Assembly (NCBI GenBank): GCA_019843655.1
Contig: JACDQD010000105.1
Location: 6,404,062 to 6,468,061, forward strand
From: Lethocerus indicus
Lineage: Eukaryota > Arthropoda > Insecta > Hemiptera > Belostomatidae
Length of the DNA stretch: 64,000 nt
Direction of reading: 5' to 3'
Each line of letters starts with the position of its first letter. The stretch's first letter is position 1. Below, one piece after another: positions 1 to 13,104 of this stretch. The notes below the pieces were generated by a model. That model was not told the origin of the DNA. It ran no database searches and saw only the letters and a program-made list of their open reading frames with translations. Both the position numbers and the translations under genes were made by a program.

Positions 1-1416
1 GGCCTGTTGAAAAATGATCCCCCAGTTAGGATTGGGTCTCCCGCCATTGAATCCGTACGCGAATTCCTCTTTTATTCAAATTTATTCCAGTTTCCTATTT
101 AGAGAGGCGTCATTTAAAGTGATAAATTGAGCCGGGTCCCGACTAAATATAGAAATACTCCGTGTTCTAAATAGAGAATAGATAGATAGAGACTGTCCGC
201 TATTTATGCCGTTGCGGTCGCGAATATACTTTTGTGTCCCTTCGCCAGTTGAAAACAGGAAGCTTTCAATTTACGAATGTTAAAATATTGATCCGGACTT
301 GTGGTTTACTTTAAGAACATTGAAAAAAAAATGTACAGGATTTTTTTGCGTTGTTAAGATTATATATTGTCCCCTCCGCACCGTCCTATAATTCATTTAA
401 CTCATGGGCACATTCCGGCTTATTGACCTGTGGATTTGTTCGCGCAAGGTGTACAGAACTAAACAAATAAATTGAGGATATTAGAGGGGCGAATATTGAC
501 AGACGTCAGATGAAACGAGGCCGATGAATATGTTTTTTACTTTTATCTTTTTGCAGGGCTAACGTTGGGGCTTAAGTATTTTAATAGTTTCGACTAGGGC
601 TTTACATTTATGTAACTTTCTAGCTATGCTTATTGACCTTTAGATTTCGTTCGATTAGAGGCGGATATTAAAACCCAACGAATGTGTCTCACTTCAGTCC
701 TTCTACAACTAATTGCTTCGGGCAAAAAAATTATGAAGCGACGAAACGATAGTAGGGGGAAAAATTGAAAGGTACGCACCCCTTTGTTATTTTAGGGCTG
801 CTACCCCTCGGAATGGGTTGATTGGGCGCGGACCTGTTTGTAACGTGATGTTGTGCTTGTTGTTCTTGTTGTTGTAGTTGTGTGGGCCAGTGTTATCTGA
901 ACCGGCCCGGGTTATTGTAATTTATGCCCCGAACCAAATTCAAGGCCGGAAGAAATACATCCGCCCGGGTCTCGCACTGTCGCCCATCAAAACAATCGTT
1001 TTAAGATACACGTCTCATCACATTGCGATATAAATCGTCTAAAAGCAACAGTCAAACTCGCTTACCGTTTAGCCTAAATTATGGCGGACAGTTGTCCGTT
1101 TCGGATAACGGAAAATAGAAATATTTCTATTCGGTTTGATTGTAGACGGGAACTTGGATCGTTGTCCACATTTGAAACTCCCCAGAGAGGGATAATTTAT
1201 ACTATTTATAGGGATAATTTATAATTAAAATTTGTAGAATTTGATCTTGAAAGATGAAAGTATTCGATGGAATTTTGCGGTATAACGCCCGTCGCATAAG
1301 TTTTGTCCGTTCAATAAATCCAGAACGGAACCCGTTTTAATTTTGTTGTAGGGAGCGCGAAACACGAATAGAAATACGATTTATGGAATCATTCATTTTG
1401 GATCCCTGTCCAGTCA

Positions 1417-1418
1417 CT

Positions 1419-1450
<32 letters not shown>
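1417..1450. repeat. CT microsatellite
   Basis: A CCCTCT run passes into a pure CT dinucleotide run. It is a simple repeat with no sign of function. Confidence 0.9.
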
Positions 1451-2427
1451 GTTTCTTTGATTTATAACATTCCCGTGTTCTGTAGTCCGGTTAGTCTTTC
1501 GGTCGGGACGGTGTCTTTTGACCCTGTCTTTATGACTACAGCATAACTGGTGCGCAACCTATTCTTTATTCGTCGGATGTACGCCAGCCTGTATTTCCTT
1601 GGCCCGACACCACAAGTGAAGTATGTTGATAACAAACGTATATAATCCAGACGACTGAGACTGTCCGCTCGTTTATTTGCTCGTCCTTTAATATTTTATA
1701 ATACAACAGTGAGAGGAAGAAACGCGGTTGTTCCTGAGGTTAATATACTCTTTCCGCGTGAATCCTGCGCTCTGCCAGATTCTGTACTTTGGCGGCACTG
1801 GTACTAAAGTATGTGTTACACATTAGGTATGACTTCGGTCAGTTCCGTTCACTAACAGGCACAACATTCCCTAGGCATCTAGTTTTTCTATTTAGTCGAA
1901 TATCAGAACCGGTTCTAGAGCCAGACAGAGAGGGGGTGGGTGGTGATCTCTGGGTGTCATTGTTTCCGCGTAGAAAATGGGTTTGGGCGTTGTTCCTGTT
2001 GGCGCTGGCTTCCGGTCTATTGAACAGGTACCAGTAACAGTAGCAGCATAGTTATCGGTGTTCACTGGTCCCCCCCAGCTCTCGTTCTGTTCAAACTCAG
2101 CGCTCAATTAAATGAACCGGCGTCCGAACACTTGGCCCGGGGCGGGGCGAGGGGGGCGTTATTTGTTATTGTAACATCCGCGAACAACGGCATGATATTT
2201 GATGGAAGACAGAGAATATAAATAATACGTCGTGTATTTCTGATGACGAGTAGGATTTTTTCGAATGCGGATTTCTTCAATACTGTCTCGAGCAAACAAA
2301 TCCGGCAATCTAAAACCTGAAATAATAACCCAAATAATAGTATTTTAATCCGACTAATTGTGCAGTATTAGGTTAACTATCGAGTGTATTTGACAGTTTA
2401 CATTTTCATTTACAATGCTAATATAAA

Positions 2428-2828
2428 CGAACATAACTGTTTTTCAGTATTTCCATATTCCCACAGTATTTTCTCGGCGAAGTTTTCAAGTTATCACCGT
2501 CTATGTCATTGCTGTACAATTTGCATTGTAGAGGCAAACTGGAATCTGAAACAACCTCAACGTTGGGTTGAAAATAATAGTAGTTTATCAGACATATTAC
2601 GAATGGGCGGAGGCACTCCTAACTTAAATATTTAATATATGAGCGAACATAATTATTTTTCCATACTCACTCACACTATCTTGTTGTTGTCCTTTTTCGA
2701 TTCAAGCGAAATGTTCAGGTTTGCCCCGCATACGTCCAACTGGAATACGGAAAAATCTCAGTGTTGGGTTGAAAATAAAACTCCAAATAATAGTACTTCG
2801 AGCAGACGTATCGCGAATGAGCGGTGGC
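2428..2828. repeat. Local two-copy tandem duplication, ~215 bp
   Basis: Two diverged copies lie at about 2,428-2,612 and 2,644-2,828. Shared blocks occur in the same order: CGAACATAA followed by TTTTTC, then AACTGGAAT, then GTTGGGTTGAAAATAA, then a TTACGAATGGGCGG / TCGCGAATGAGCGG block. The spacing between matching blocks is constant at 215-216 bases, which identifies a direct tandem duplication. No coding potential is conserved between the copies. Confidence 0.75.
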
Positions 2829-5800
2829 TATAGTTTTGAGGGAAATTTCACATGCAAATCGGCATAAACCTGTATTTTAGTCAGATCAGCGGCGGTTGAG
2901 TGTTGCCGGGAGGGCGGAGGGGGGTATAAGGTGAAGTTTCGTTTCACGAGAAGCAGACTTCGAGAAGCAGTTAATTAGAATATTTTCGCTTGACCGGTCG
3001 GACCGGTTGTCGGGGCGCGGGCCTAAACACGACAAAAAAATGAGGACTGTGCGAATTAGAAAATAGCGATCTCGATCAGATACGCGCCCCAATTCGTATT
3101 CATCTGGGCCGCGGTTGTTTTTTGTTCGTACGACCAACAAATATTGGCAGAAAGGTGTTGTTTTTTAATGAAAAATATGAAAGTCCGTGGAAATTGAAAG
3201 AGAGAGGAAATGGCCTCCCATCCCCCTCCCTCCATCTATAGTTCCAATCAATCGAACAAATAATTTCCCTTATTTATTTCCTAAGGAAAATGGCATATTT
3301 CCTCTTTCAAACATTTCATTCGGTTTAAAATATTTTTAATTACCAGTCACATCATTCCGAATACTTTCTCTGGTCAGTCAATATTTTCACCTGCGGTTAC
3401 TATTTACAAAATACGTTAATGTTGTACGTTTGTACAATACCCAAGACTGCCCTAGTCTTATAAAAGTGTTTGTCACATGCATTTTTCGGGCTTTAAGGTT
3501 TTATTTATAACTCGCTGATTAAATCAGTGTATAAAAAAATCTTTATAGTTCAATAAATGAAAAACTAAAGGGGAATAAAATGTCGACGGAGCCTTTATTG
3601 AGTTTCTAGAGTTTGAAAAATTCCCGCAATCGCAAAATATCTGTCTGGAAAGTAGACATGTTATTGTTGTACAGTTTCATAATACTATAAGAGAAACGCA
3701 TCCAGCTTTACGAATAAGACATAAGGGGTGTGTATAATGCGATTACTTAAAGTTTCTGACGATAGGCCCTTCCGACGGATCTTAGCCCAGTTTGCTGCGT
3801 GTAAATATCGGGGGTCGAATTGGCTATATTTGATTTATATAAGGCCGGGTAAGTTTGATGGAGGCGGGGGAGAAGCAATCTCCCCGGGGTGATTAGCGAT
3901 TAAGTGGCGGCGTCTTGGAGCTGGTTCACTCAATATCGGATTAGTGGAGGGGCCAGCTCCAGCTAGCGGGTTCACCCCCAACCCGACCAACCCCTTAAGC
4001 TCTGCCGGGGAACCACTAAATAACCCTCAATTTTTAATATGTCCCGGTCCCGGATGTAATTAGCAGGCCTTGAATAAATGAAACGGAATTGCAAACGAGG
4101 TGCCGCCTTTACTTAAGCCGGGGTTTACGACCCGAGGTATCCGGCCCGGTGATGGAAGGGTAGGTAGGATAGTGACTGTTTGGAATATTCGCTTACGGCG
4201 ATCAAATAGAACCGATTTATATTAATTCGTTTCGCTGGTTTTACGTCCACCACAAACGCACACCGGTGGCCGGAGTGAAAGTAGTTCGAGATTTCGGTCG
4301 CAATAGTCTTTCTCCTCCTGTCCCTTCCCATTTAACCCGGAGTCGTAATAATGAGCTTTCATTTCGAAAAGCGCACAAATGAAATTCCGCCGGCAAAACG
4401 AGTAATTGGCTCCGAAGTCACCGGAGATTGGGGTAGCTCAGGGGTTGGAGCGCGCGTTGGCAGACCGAATTTCACTTTAATCTCTAATTTCAACCGAGAT
4501 TAGAATTTCGTTACGAGAATCCTTGTTTCAATTAGTTTTTTGTTTAATACACAGTACAAAAAAGGTGAACAATATTGTAGGAATTAGAGAATATAAACTG
4601 GAAATACGTGACGTGAAATCAGAAGCAAGAAAAATAATATTCTATGATTGTAAGAAATTAAAACTGCACTGAAACTGAAAATATACAGAACCGGCTTAGA
4701 ACGGGGCACATTAACGCATGCCTACTTATTATTAGACCTATAACCATGAACAGAATTTAAGAAATATATAGTAGAATAATAGAAACAAATTAAACAATGA
4801 CCAAATTAACGTAATAAAACTTTATACAATCAGCAAACTTAAATCGTATAAAAATCACCTCGCGTAACTGTAATTATATCAGAATTTGTTCGCTATAACA
4901 TTCTGTTTACATTACGCTCGTATGTACTATTCGGATATTAGTTTAGTGGGAGGTATTGTGAGCTTTGATTTGGTTGACATTGAAAGGTTGGAAGTTGGCT
5001 AGGTGCGATGAAGAGGAAGGAAGTTGATGAGGTGAGCGCCGGAAACTCTCTGTCCCGTCGGTACAACTCAATCACCTGCCATTATATAGTTTTAATATAA
5101 TTATACACAACAATCACTTTTTTATTAATAATTCATCCGCCATATTTATCATTTATTTCGAAGTCTTTTTCTGCCCCCGTGCTGGGAAAGATCCTCCGTA
5201 GAAAGACCTCCAAGAAGGATCCGAAGAAGATCCTCCATTGTATATTCGATGGATATAATTCTTGCTGTCATCCGCCAGACCGGTTTCTGCTTCTCACGAA
5301 ATTCAGCATAATTTTGACAGTGGATTATTCAAGTGCTTATACCTATACCGGTGCTCTAGTGTCACTCCCACTGTTACTGTCAATGGCGCGAAGCCGGGCG
5401 TCTATTTTATATTGGATGTTATATGGGTAAATAACTCCAAAAGAATAACTCGAAAAAAAAGGAATTTATCTATGGTTCGGATTAGAATGAAAGAATGTTC
5501 TCAATTTATTTGTTTTTACGTTAGTAACATTTTTTGGTCGCGACAGCGCCTAACCTCTGTATTGTCGGTAAAAAAGATTTGTCATTGATTTTAATTACCG
5601 AGTTGTATTTCTTTGCGAGACAATAGTTTATCACTTATGTCAGTAACATATTGATCTCGAGATAGGGCGGTGATTTGTACGTGCGTCAGACAGTAGTGAC
5701 AAAAAAATATTTTAAATTGGTTCGTTCGGTCCCTGTGATAGTCCGTGCTCAGCCTATTGCCCAAGAGGCTGGACACAGGCGTAGATAGTGTCTGTTAAGG

Positions 5801-7257
5801 GTCACCGAAATTCGGTCACCTCTTATTTCCCAGATTATTGACCAATCTGACAATAACTATTTGTCCCTATCATCCGTCATTGTGTAGAGTTGAGAGACAG
5901 CAACATCGGTATTGTCTCAATTCGGCAAATACTTATTGGTAAGGATTCAGTAATTTGGATATAATTCTTCAGAACTTTACGGATTCAACGGTTTATTCGG
6001 CCCTACATCTCCTAGGGCTAACATTCCTATATTGGACGGATTCTCAGCTGAATTTCATCGTGTGTGAATTAGTTTTGTCTTTTCCGAAATTGGTAATCCA
6101 GTGGAAAATATCATCTCCGTGAATTGAACTATAGGGAATAATATTGTCACTCTAATTGATCGCTTATAGTTAGTATTTTAAATTATAACAAACTAATTTT
6201 GTGGCTCAAGAGGATTCAGAATTTCATCACTCACCTATCTGTCCTTAACATGAACCAACGATTGTGTGTAATATAAGTTATATAGTTGGCCACTTTAGAA
6301 TTGTTACCGGACAGTATCATTACAACGTGGGAACACTACCGGCGATCTTACGACCGACCGGGGGGGGGGGGCGGAGACGAAAACATTTCAACGACATCAC
6401 TCCTTTGTTAACTCGTTAAACGTGGAAGGGACATTAAATATAAATTTCGGACAGTCTGAATCGTGATTCACCACGACGGCGCCACTTTCCCGCACATCCG
6501 CATTTACTGAATAGGCCCACAATAGATTCGGCCGACAGTATCCTCGTACCGCCGTTTAAATACCAGTCGCCAATTATTAAGTCCTATCTTTGATTACGGT
6601 TAGTTAGTTTTTTCTGTACTACTGTTTGCCATCCAAGCGCTCAGGTGTACAAGTACCGAGGTACCCGAGAACAATTAGAGTAGGTAACGACAAGACGGGC
6701 TCATTGGAGGAATTCCGATATCGCCGTGTCGAATATTCCTTCAACCGGTATTAGTAATCTGTTACACGACTTATTATGAACTGTAGAGGACAATCGTACA
6801 ACTTTACGCAAAACATTTCGCCAGCCAAGTTGTACAGAGAGGTATAAAAAAATGTGTTATACTGAGAGTCGTTGAAATTTTGGGACTGTATCTACGAGAA
6901 AACAATAGAAATAATCGGGAAATTAATTTATTCCGAAATTTACGTTATGTACATAGCAGAATTATAAATATTATATACTGTTTTTAACGCAATCTGTAAT
7001 TTTTAATTGAACACTTTTTTTTGCTGACGATTCCAACAGAATGTCATTTAATCGTTTCAGTAGGTCATACGCTGTTTATCGGTTATTTCAGAGCATTATA
7101 CACTAGTACTGTTTTACTTATTTTTTGCACTGAGCAGACTGAAGAAATTGATAGTCACAATCGTGACTCTGTGTTCAACATTACTGAAACTTCTGACAAT
7201 TTCTTCGTCAGTCACCAGATCAGCGACTAGAACATTGTCTTCGGAACTATCAAAGCA

Positions 7258-7385
7258 TTGAAGCTTAAATCCTTGATGAATAATGTTCCACGATTTATGA
7301 ATTCTCCCAAGAGAGAGAAGAAAAAATTGATTTCGTTATGCTGAGTTTTTTAAATTTTATTTCGTAATACTGGAAGTCAGTTAGC
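7258..7385 (+). repeat. Dispersed repeat, copy 1 (partner at 9,745)
   Basis: This segment matches 9,745-9,890 in order: GAAGCTTA, a run with GATTC/GAATTCTCCC, AGAGAAGAAAAA, AAATTGATTTCGTTAT, GAGTTT, and a final TGGAAGTCA. The two copies are diverged, with small gaps. The family is unknown and there is no open frame. Confidence 0.65.
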
Positions 7386-8860
7386 ATTGCTTCTTATGCA
7401 ACTTAGGTCCGGGACACCGATAATCGTTCGATAACGTGATTTGTTACCTGTACAATCTTAGTTTTATTTACTAATATAGGAATAGTATCATCAATAGTGT
7501 AGTAACGTCGAATTAAAGCCTACACTAAGCTATGATATCCATTGAACTGCGGTCGAGACAGAATGTGAATGTGTAGTGGTCATTGACATATCCTCTGCAT
7601 ACTAACAAAACAAGGCCAACTCACATATCACCTCCACCGAACCCCTCTGACCACCACCACCACCGCCGCCGCCCATCTGGTACCCGTCCCATCATCTGGA
7701 AGCTGTTATGGACGATGATGTGGAATTATTTAATACCATATCAGTAGAGGATGGTGGTCCCCGGTAGTACGGGAACTGATAACCCTAACAGGATTAACAG
7801 GCGGCTATATAGTGGACCTCAAGTTGATCAAATCTTCAGTGGTACCCTGATGATGATGAGGTATTCTTAAAAGGGTTCCAATATATTTCTTTTCAAAAAA
7901 GTCTAACGAATGTTAGTTGCAGAGAAAATAATGCTTCACCCAACTTGTTTTTTTTTTGTCGCGTGGTGTTTCCTCCCTCCCACACCCCCCAACCAAATTG
8001 CGGTTACGCACGATCGACAGATCCCAGCCAGCGCCCTTCTTCGGATTAGACGCGGGTTTTTCGTTTCACACCCCGCCCCGTATATTTCTGGGTCGGGTTA
8101 GGAAAACAAAAAGTTACGTCACGCCTTGAACGATTCGAAATTCAATAGGTCCACTGTCCCGTGTCCACCGGTACATTCATTTTGAACCAAGGGCTGAAGA
8201 AATTATCGGATAGGTCTATATACCTGATAGAAACGAGCGAACGCTTCTCCGCGACCAGAACTTGAATTATCACTAACTTCGGGTATGATCGCGTAATACT
8301 GTCTGAAGACCCTCCGTCACTAGTAGGTAATTCATGGTGAATAGCCATAAAACATCACTAGCTTAATACCAAATTGATTACAATAGATTATTGTTAATAA
8401 ATTGGTCGATGACCTCAAATTTAGTTTGCCGTCGATTATATTTTTCCAGCTAATTCCCGAACTATGCAAAAAAAAAATAACAGGTTCATTAACTAATGGG
8501 CTTTACGAAAAAAATCGGCAATTATTAGTTTCCCTAATGCTAACGAAACTGTAAACGATCACGAACAGATTCTTGTTGCTTTTTTTATGGCCAGTTCATT
8601 ATTTCATTATTGCCAATTTGACCTAAGACATTACTCTGTGGGTGGGACCGCAGTGCTGTTAATCGGCCTGCCAATGAAAATAAAATTATATCGCTCGTTT
8701 TATTACGACATTTTTTGTAATTAACTTACCCTACCCGATTTCGCCTTTAATTTTAATTACTCCATTTAAGATACTTTTTAGGTGGTCTGCGAGGGTTCGG
8801 AATACCATTTGGTGTTGCGATCTTCCGTCTCCACTCCCCCTGATTTGGTCACACTGCTTA

Positions 8861-8892
8861 CGCTAGACCGGTTTCGCCACCTTCAGCATATT
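8861..8892 (-). repeat. Hammerhead-like motif fragment (c)
   Basis: Read on the minus strand this has CTGAAGG, then GTGGC, then GAAACCGGTCTAGCG. The GAAACCGGTCTAG half matches the other members of this family at 13,087, 14,050, 41,816 and 51,310. The helix II region is almost lost, so this would not fold as a complete hammerhead. Confidence 0.5.
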
Positions 8893-9744
8893 CGTTGCTG
8901 CACTATATTACTAGCCTCTATTATTTTTTTACTGTAACACGAAGTTAATTAAATATCGATAAATCGGTTTATTATCGCTCGTTTCAAGACCGTTTTGGCA
9001 GCGCCTTAGTAATTAATACATTTCAGGAGTATACTGCAGTTAGTGAGCTCAACTCGTTGAATTCGTTTAGGAACCGGTTGGAGGGATATTCCGAATATTG
9101 TAGTTCGCATTTCCGTATTGTAAACATTTAGTGAAAACCAATTGTTTTGTAAATAGCAACATCGCTAGGCTCGCCTGATTTTCACCGCGCCAAACAAAAA
9201 GCGGTTTTCAATTTTCGGGGCACTCACACAGTACAATAAAAAATCTGCGACAATAATAATTTAATAAAACAAAGGGAGAGGTAAAAGTTGAAAGATTAAT
9301 TGGATTTGCGATGATATTTGTATATTTCATAACTATGCGCTTTTAAATAAAATAAAGTATTCCGTAAAAGTAATTTTTTCGTCGAATTTCGCCTATTTTT
9401 AACAGTCACGAATCGACGTAGTTATCACTCGAATTCAGAGTAAAATTCGAGATTTTCCTTCGCCGATTAGCCCCAATTCTTAACGGTTTAATACTCTCTC
9501 AATGTAGTTGATCTTGGCGTGAAGGGGGGGAGAGGGCGGGTGCTCACAATTCGTGGATTTGCCCAGGGGGCACGCCATCCGATTATTTCTGAGGTTTCCC
9601 TCGGAAAAAAACGTAGGGCTTTTCTTTTTCATGGAAAATGCTTTCGGTGCCGGCCGAATAAAACTGGACACTGTCGCTACGGAACCAGAAGGTTTTTTAT
9701 TATTAATATCTCTCGTACCAAGCAATTGTATAATTAGTGTCTGA

Positions 9745-9890
9745 TTGAAGCTTACGTTCCAAATGAATCATATTCCTGTTCTAAAGATTCCCCAGAAAGA
9801 GAAGAAAAATAAAGATTGCCAGTAAAATTGATTTCGTTATACCGAGTTTCTTTAAATATTTAATTCTGTAATATTGGAAGTCATGTAACA
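9745..9890 (+). repeat. Dispersed repeat, copy 2 (partner at 7,258)
   Basis: This is a second copy of the repeat at 7,258-7,385, in the same orientation, and shares the AAATTGATTTCGTTAT and TTGGAAGTCA blocks. The separation is about 2.5 kb. No terminal repeats or target duplication are evident, so the class is not assigned. Confidence 0.65.
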
Positions 9891-10466
9891 TAGAAAATTT
9901 CGTTACGACGGGATTATACGTGCAATTGTTATTAGTGCGACATCAACGTCGACGATTCTATTGTACGGTTGTGCGGCGATAAGACGGTTAAAAAAACTAT
10001 TTTTCTTGGGGCGATAATTTCTCGGACTGTCTCGACGTGATCAGATAGGGTATTATCGAGTGAGAGGGAGGGTCTTCGACACGAAACGCGGACGGAGCGA
10101 ATAAGATCGTGAGCGTGAAGAACAAAGAGAAGAGGGGGGGGAGGATCTGGCCATGCTAAGCATAATGGGAGTGTCACCAGAAGAAGATGAACTGAAGAAC
10201 TGTCCCGGGGTAGAATTTTTCCTCTTTCACGCACGTAGCCGTTGTTTAACCCCTCGACAGAAGAAGACTGCATCCTCGGGGTTTCGGGGCTTTTCATCCC
10301 GACAATGGGGAGTAGGGACACGTAGCTCCTCCTTCCAGGTGAGAAGGGTGAGGGGGGGGGGCACACCCGTCAGAGGGGATTTCTTCCAGCCTCCAGGAGA
10401 GTCAATCGGTTACGTGCCAATCTGGAAATCACTTTCTTAATTCCGCCGGCCGGAGGACGTCGGGAC

Positions 10467-10569
10467 GCCCCCTTGCCTCCCCTCTCCTTCCCCTCCTTCC
10501 CTCCTCTCCTTCCCCTCCTTCCCTCCCTCATTCCCCTCCTTCCCTCCTCTCCTTCCCCTCCCCCCCTCC
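10467..10569. repeat. Polypyrimidine tract of CCTCCTTCCC units
   Basis: About 100 bases of almost pure C and T on the plus strand are built from imperfect repeats of CTCCTTCCC. The tract ends directly before a TATA-like sequence. Such tracts occur next to some insect promoters, but it could also be only a simple repeat. Confidence 0.85.
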
Positions 10570-10572
10570 TAT

Positions 10573-10580
10573 TATAAATA
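10573..10580 (+). promoter_or_regulatory. Candidate TATA box
   Basis: TATAAATA followed by GGGGAGCGG matches the TATA consensus. It stands between the polypyrimidine tract and a GC-rich stretch without ATG that ends in a strong splice donor (GTAAGT at 10,695). This arrangement is what an upstream promoter for the aminopeptidase gene would look like. There is no transcript evidence in the sequence itself. Confidence 0.4.
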
Positions 10581-10604
10581 GGGGAGCGGCACGCGCCTCC
10601 CCAC

Positions 10605-10694
10605 CAGATCGCCTCCGGCAGCCCGACCCGCGGGTTTTCTTTCAGTCCGCATCTAACGGTACGCCATACAATTTTTTAATAATTTTCCCAATAC
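10605..10694 (+). other. Possible untranslated first exon of the aminopeptidase gene
   Basis: The stretch begins about 30 bases after the TATA-like box, contains no ATG, and ends at a consensus donor, ATAC followed by GTAAGT. The first strong acceptor in front of the aminopeptidase coding exon is TTTTTGTTTCAG ending at 15,891. Joining the two would give a 5' intron of about 5.2 kb. This is inference from signals only. Confidence 0.3.
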
Positions 10695-13086
10695 GTAAGT
10701 AGACATTAGATTTTTTTTTTAAAAAAAAAAACTGTCTAGATCGTTTTGAACCGTGCGATACTACTCCGCAATACAGAGCTTCCACGACAGGGCTTTAAAA
10801 AAACTAGGCGTGAAATATACATATATCTGTGTGTACATATATAATATGATACCCTGCGAATTGAAATATTTAATTCCGGGAATTAACTTGTCACACACAT
10901 ATGCGGATAGTGGGGGTACTTAAAGACGCGTATCCACTTTACTACAATATTGGTTTTATTGTAGTTTCAAGTTCCGTCAGTCTTAAGATCCTGTCTTCGC
11001 CATTTTTTACTTGTTTCTAATGTGTTCGCCCAAGTTAAAAAAAATTGGAATAATCTCCGTTCGCATACATTTACATCCGAACAAATCTTGACGTGGCTTA
11101 TCCAGTTCCTCCTTCACTTTTCCAACCATCGTCGGTAGCAATCCGTTAGCTAGGTATGCTGAAATACATAAATCCGTGAAAAATTACTTTTCCATTGACA
11201 TTTAGCGTCTCTATTTGTAAACACACATTTGGGTGTCTTAGCCTATGTTTTATGCTAATAGACGGCCGTATTATGTATATTTCATGTTGTCGGGATAAGT
11301 AAATTGTTAGGAAGGTAATTGAACGTTGGTAAAGTCCAAGTTTTGGAAAGCTGCCATTGTACATGTTCCGTAGATAACGCGGGTCGCCAACGTCCGTTGA
11401 CTACCACATAACTTAAAGATTATGAGCACTATATTTCACTAAAATTTATTTTATACTCGGGCTTCTAAAATTGTCAATTACGACAATAATTTTATTTTAG
11501 TCGACGATTTGGAATTAAGGAATTAATTAATTTCAAAGTAAAGCAGTCTATAATCTCAATCTTAAAATGATACATACCATTTTTTGAAACATGACAGAAT
11601 TATGTGACAGTTTTTATTTTATATATGTTTTTATGTTTTACGTGATTAGAAATAAATTAGAATTAGCCGAAGATTAACATATATACAGGAAACACATTTC
11701 GTGTATAATGTTAATTATAGAAAATTGATATCATTAGGCAAAGTAGCACAGGCACGCGAGTGTTATTTTTTAAATGCCCATTAGTTAATGAATTTGTTGT
11801 TCAAGAAGCAGTGTAACGTAAAAAAACGTAATTTACGTATTATTAACAGGCATTTGAGAGATTAAAAATTTTATTTTCAAACGCGCGGACATTTTTTGAC
11901 AGACAAAAATTATTTTGTTCGCGTCTAGCGGTAATAATGAAAAAAAAATGAATATCATTAGTGACGAGGGCCAAAGAGAGCATATTTTTTCTAAATACCA
12001 ATTAGTTAATGAATTTGTTGTTTCATAAGCTAAAAGTCAGCATGCGACAGATGCATGGTATGGACATGTGAGCGGTATCAGCTTTTTCAAAAGAATAGAC
12101 AAATTCTCTTTAGTTTTCTGTTTGTGTCTACCGAAGCAGACGAACAGTTTTCGATTAGTCTGTTATTGTATCGTGCTTTGAGCCCCCCGTATTTACTTCT
12201 CTATTGTTCGAAGCTGTGCGAAATCGTTATTGAATTACGGTATTTATGTGGCAGCTTATTTGTATTGCCGGATTGACACAGTTGTCGAAAGAGTTTATTG
12301 CGATCGGGTGGACATAAAATTGCGTCTTATGAAATTCTATCAAGTGTGAAAAGTGTATGCACTCGATACGCGTCATACGATATTAGACGCAAACTGTCGA
12401 GCTGGTTGTTGTATTGTGAATGGGTATCCAAAATATGCTCACATTTCTGTAAATATCAGTAATGAAAAGAACATTTTTAACGCACAACATACCGAATACT
12501 GCATTATTTTACGCATAATTTAATATATTATTGTAGAGTATATGCTACTTACGCGTTTAAGTAAATAATTTTGAAAAACAGAACCTGTAGATCTTTGAGC
12601 TAGAAACTTGTTAGAAATTATTATTTCTTTATTCCTGATATACATCATTTCTGGGGCTATGTATCAGGTATATCGGCTTTTACCAGTCATCATTTGTATT
12701 GAAACATGTATAGGCATCAGACGGAGCGTCCTGTCACTGCATAGATACTGTATACTGACATGTATACTGACTGAAAACTTGGTGTTTACCTATTTTCAGT
12801 TAGTTTTCAGAACGGTGGAAATCGGGAAGGGATGTGAAATAAACGTGGTGGTTGGGACGCGGGGGCGGCCGGTTTATTGTCATTGAATTGAAGCGTGTCC
12901 TCCACTTCGTAAGGTTGTCGCGGAGGTGACAAAAACACGTCTGTGAAATAAAGAAAGACTTGAGGGACAGAACACTTGGGGGAGGACCGTGGCCAATGAA
13001 GCCGCCGACACAGAACGGGGCCGACAAATCTACAAAATCCTGTCCCAAACGACGCTGTCACTATTAACGTCTATCACAATTTTCTA

Positions 13087-13104
13087 CTAGACCGGTTTTG
13101 GTGT
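13087..13104 (-). repeat. Hammerhead-like motif fragment (e)
   Basis: Read on the minus strand this gives CCAAAACCGGTCTAGTAG. It matches only the 3' half of the motif family also seen at 8,861, 14,050, 41,816 and 51,310. Confidence 0.35.

Larger units (their letters stand above)
1..10466. other. Gene-free 5' region
   Basis: I find no exon with recognisable protein similarity and no clear RNA gene here. Short open frames exist (for example near 5,179, 9,519 and 10,153) but none resembles a protein and none pairs with convincing splice partners. The stretch alternates AT-rich sequence with CpG-containing GC-rich patches, for example 3,840-4,060. It holds a 12-base G run at 6,360-6,371 and a CCA/CCG run near 7,655. 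Local duplications and element fragments are listed separately. It could be intergenic DNA or the intron of a gene lying outside the window. Confidence 0.6.

Noticed and set aside
1905..1916. 12-base palindrome AGAACCGGTTCT
   Set aside because: Such short palindromes are expected by chance in 64 kb, and it lacks the GAAA-GTCTAG context of the hammerhead-like family.
4427..4480. tRNA-like A box (GGGGTAGCTCAGGGGTTGGAG)
   Set aside because: No B box (GGTTCGANTCC) follows at the right distance and no acceptor or anticodon stem forms. It could be a decayed SINE head, but one copy is not enough.
5800..5820. Near-perfect palindrome (GGTCACCGAA / TTCGGTCACC)
   Set aside because: One isolated imperfect palindrome. 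It does not match the ecdysone response element layout and has no partner site.
7648..7768. Short proline-rich open frame ending WYPSHHLE...VEDGGPR
   Set aside because: It begins right after a stop, depends on a CCA/CCG run, is under 40 residues and has no credible splice partner.
9932..10440. Overlapping open frames on both strands (144 and 95 residues) in a GC-rich patch
   Set aside because: Both strands are open together, composition is biased, and no similarity to a protein family is seen.
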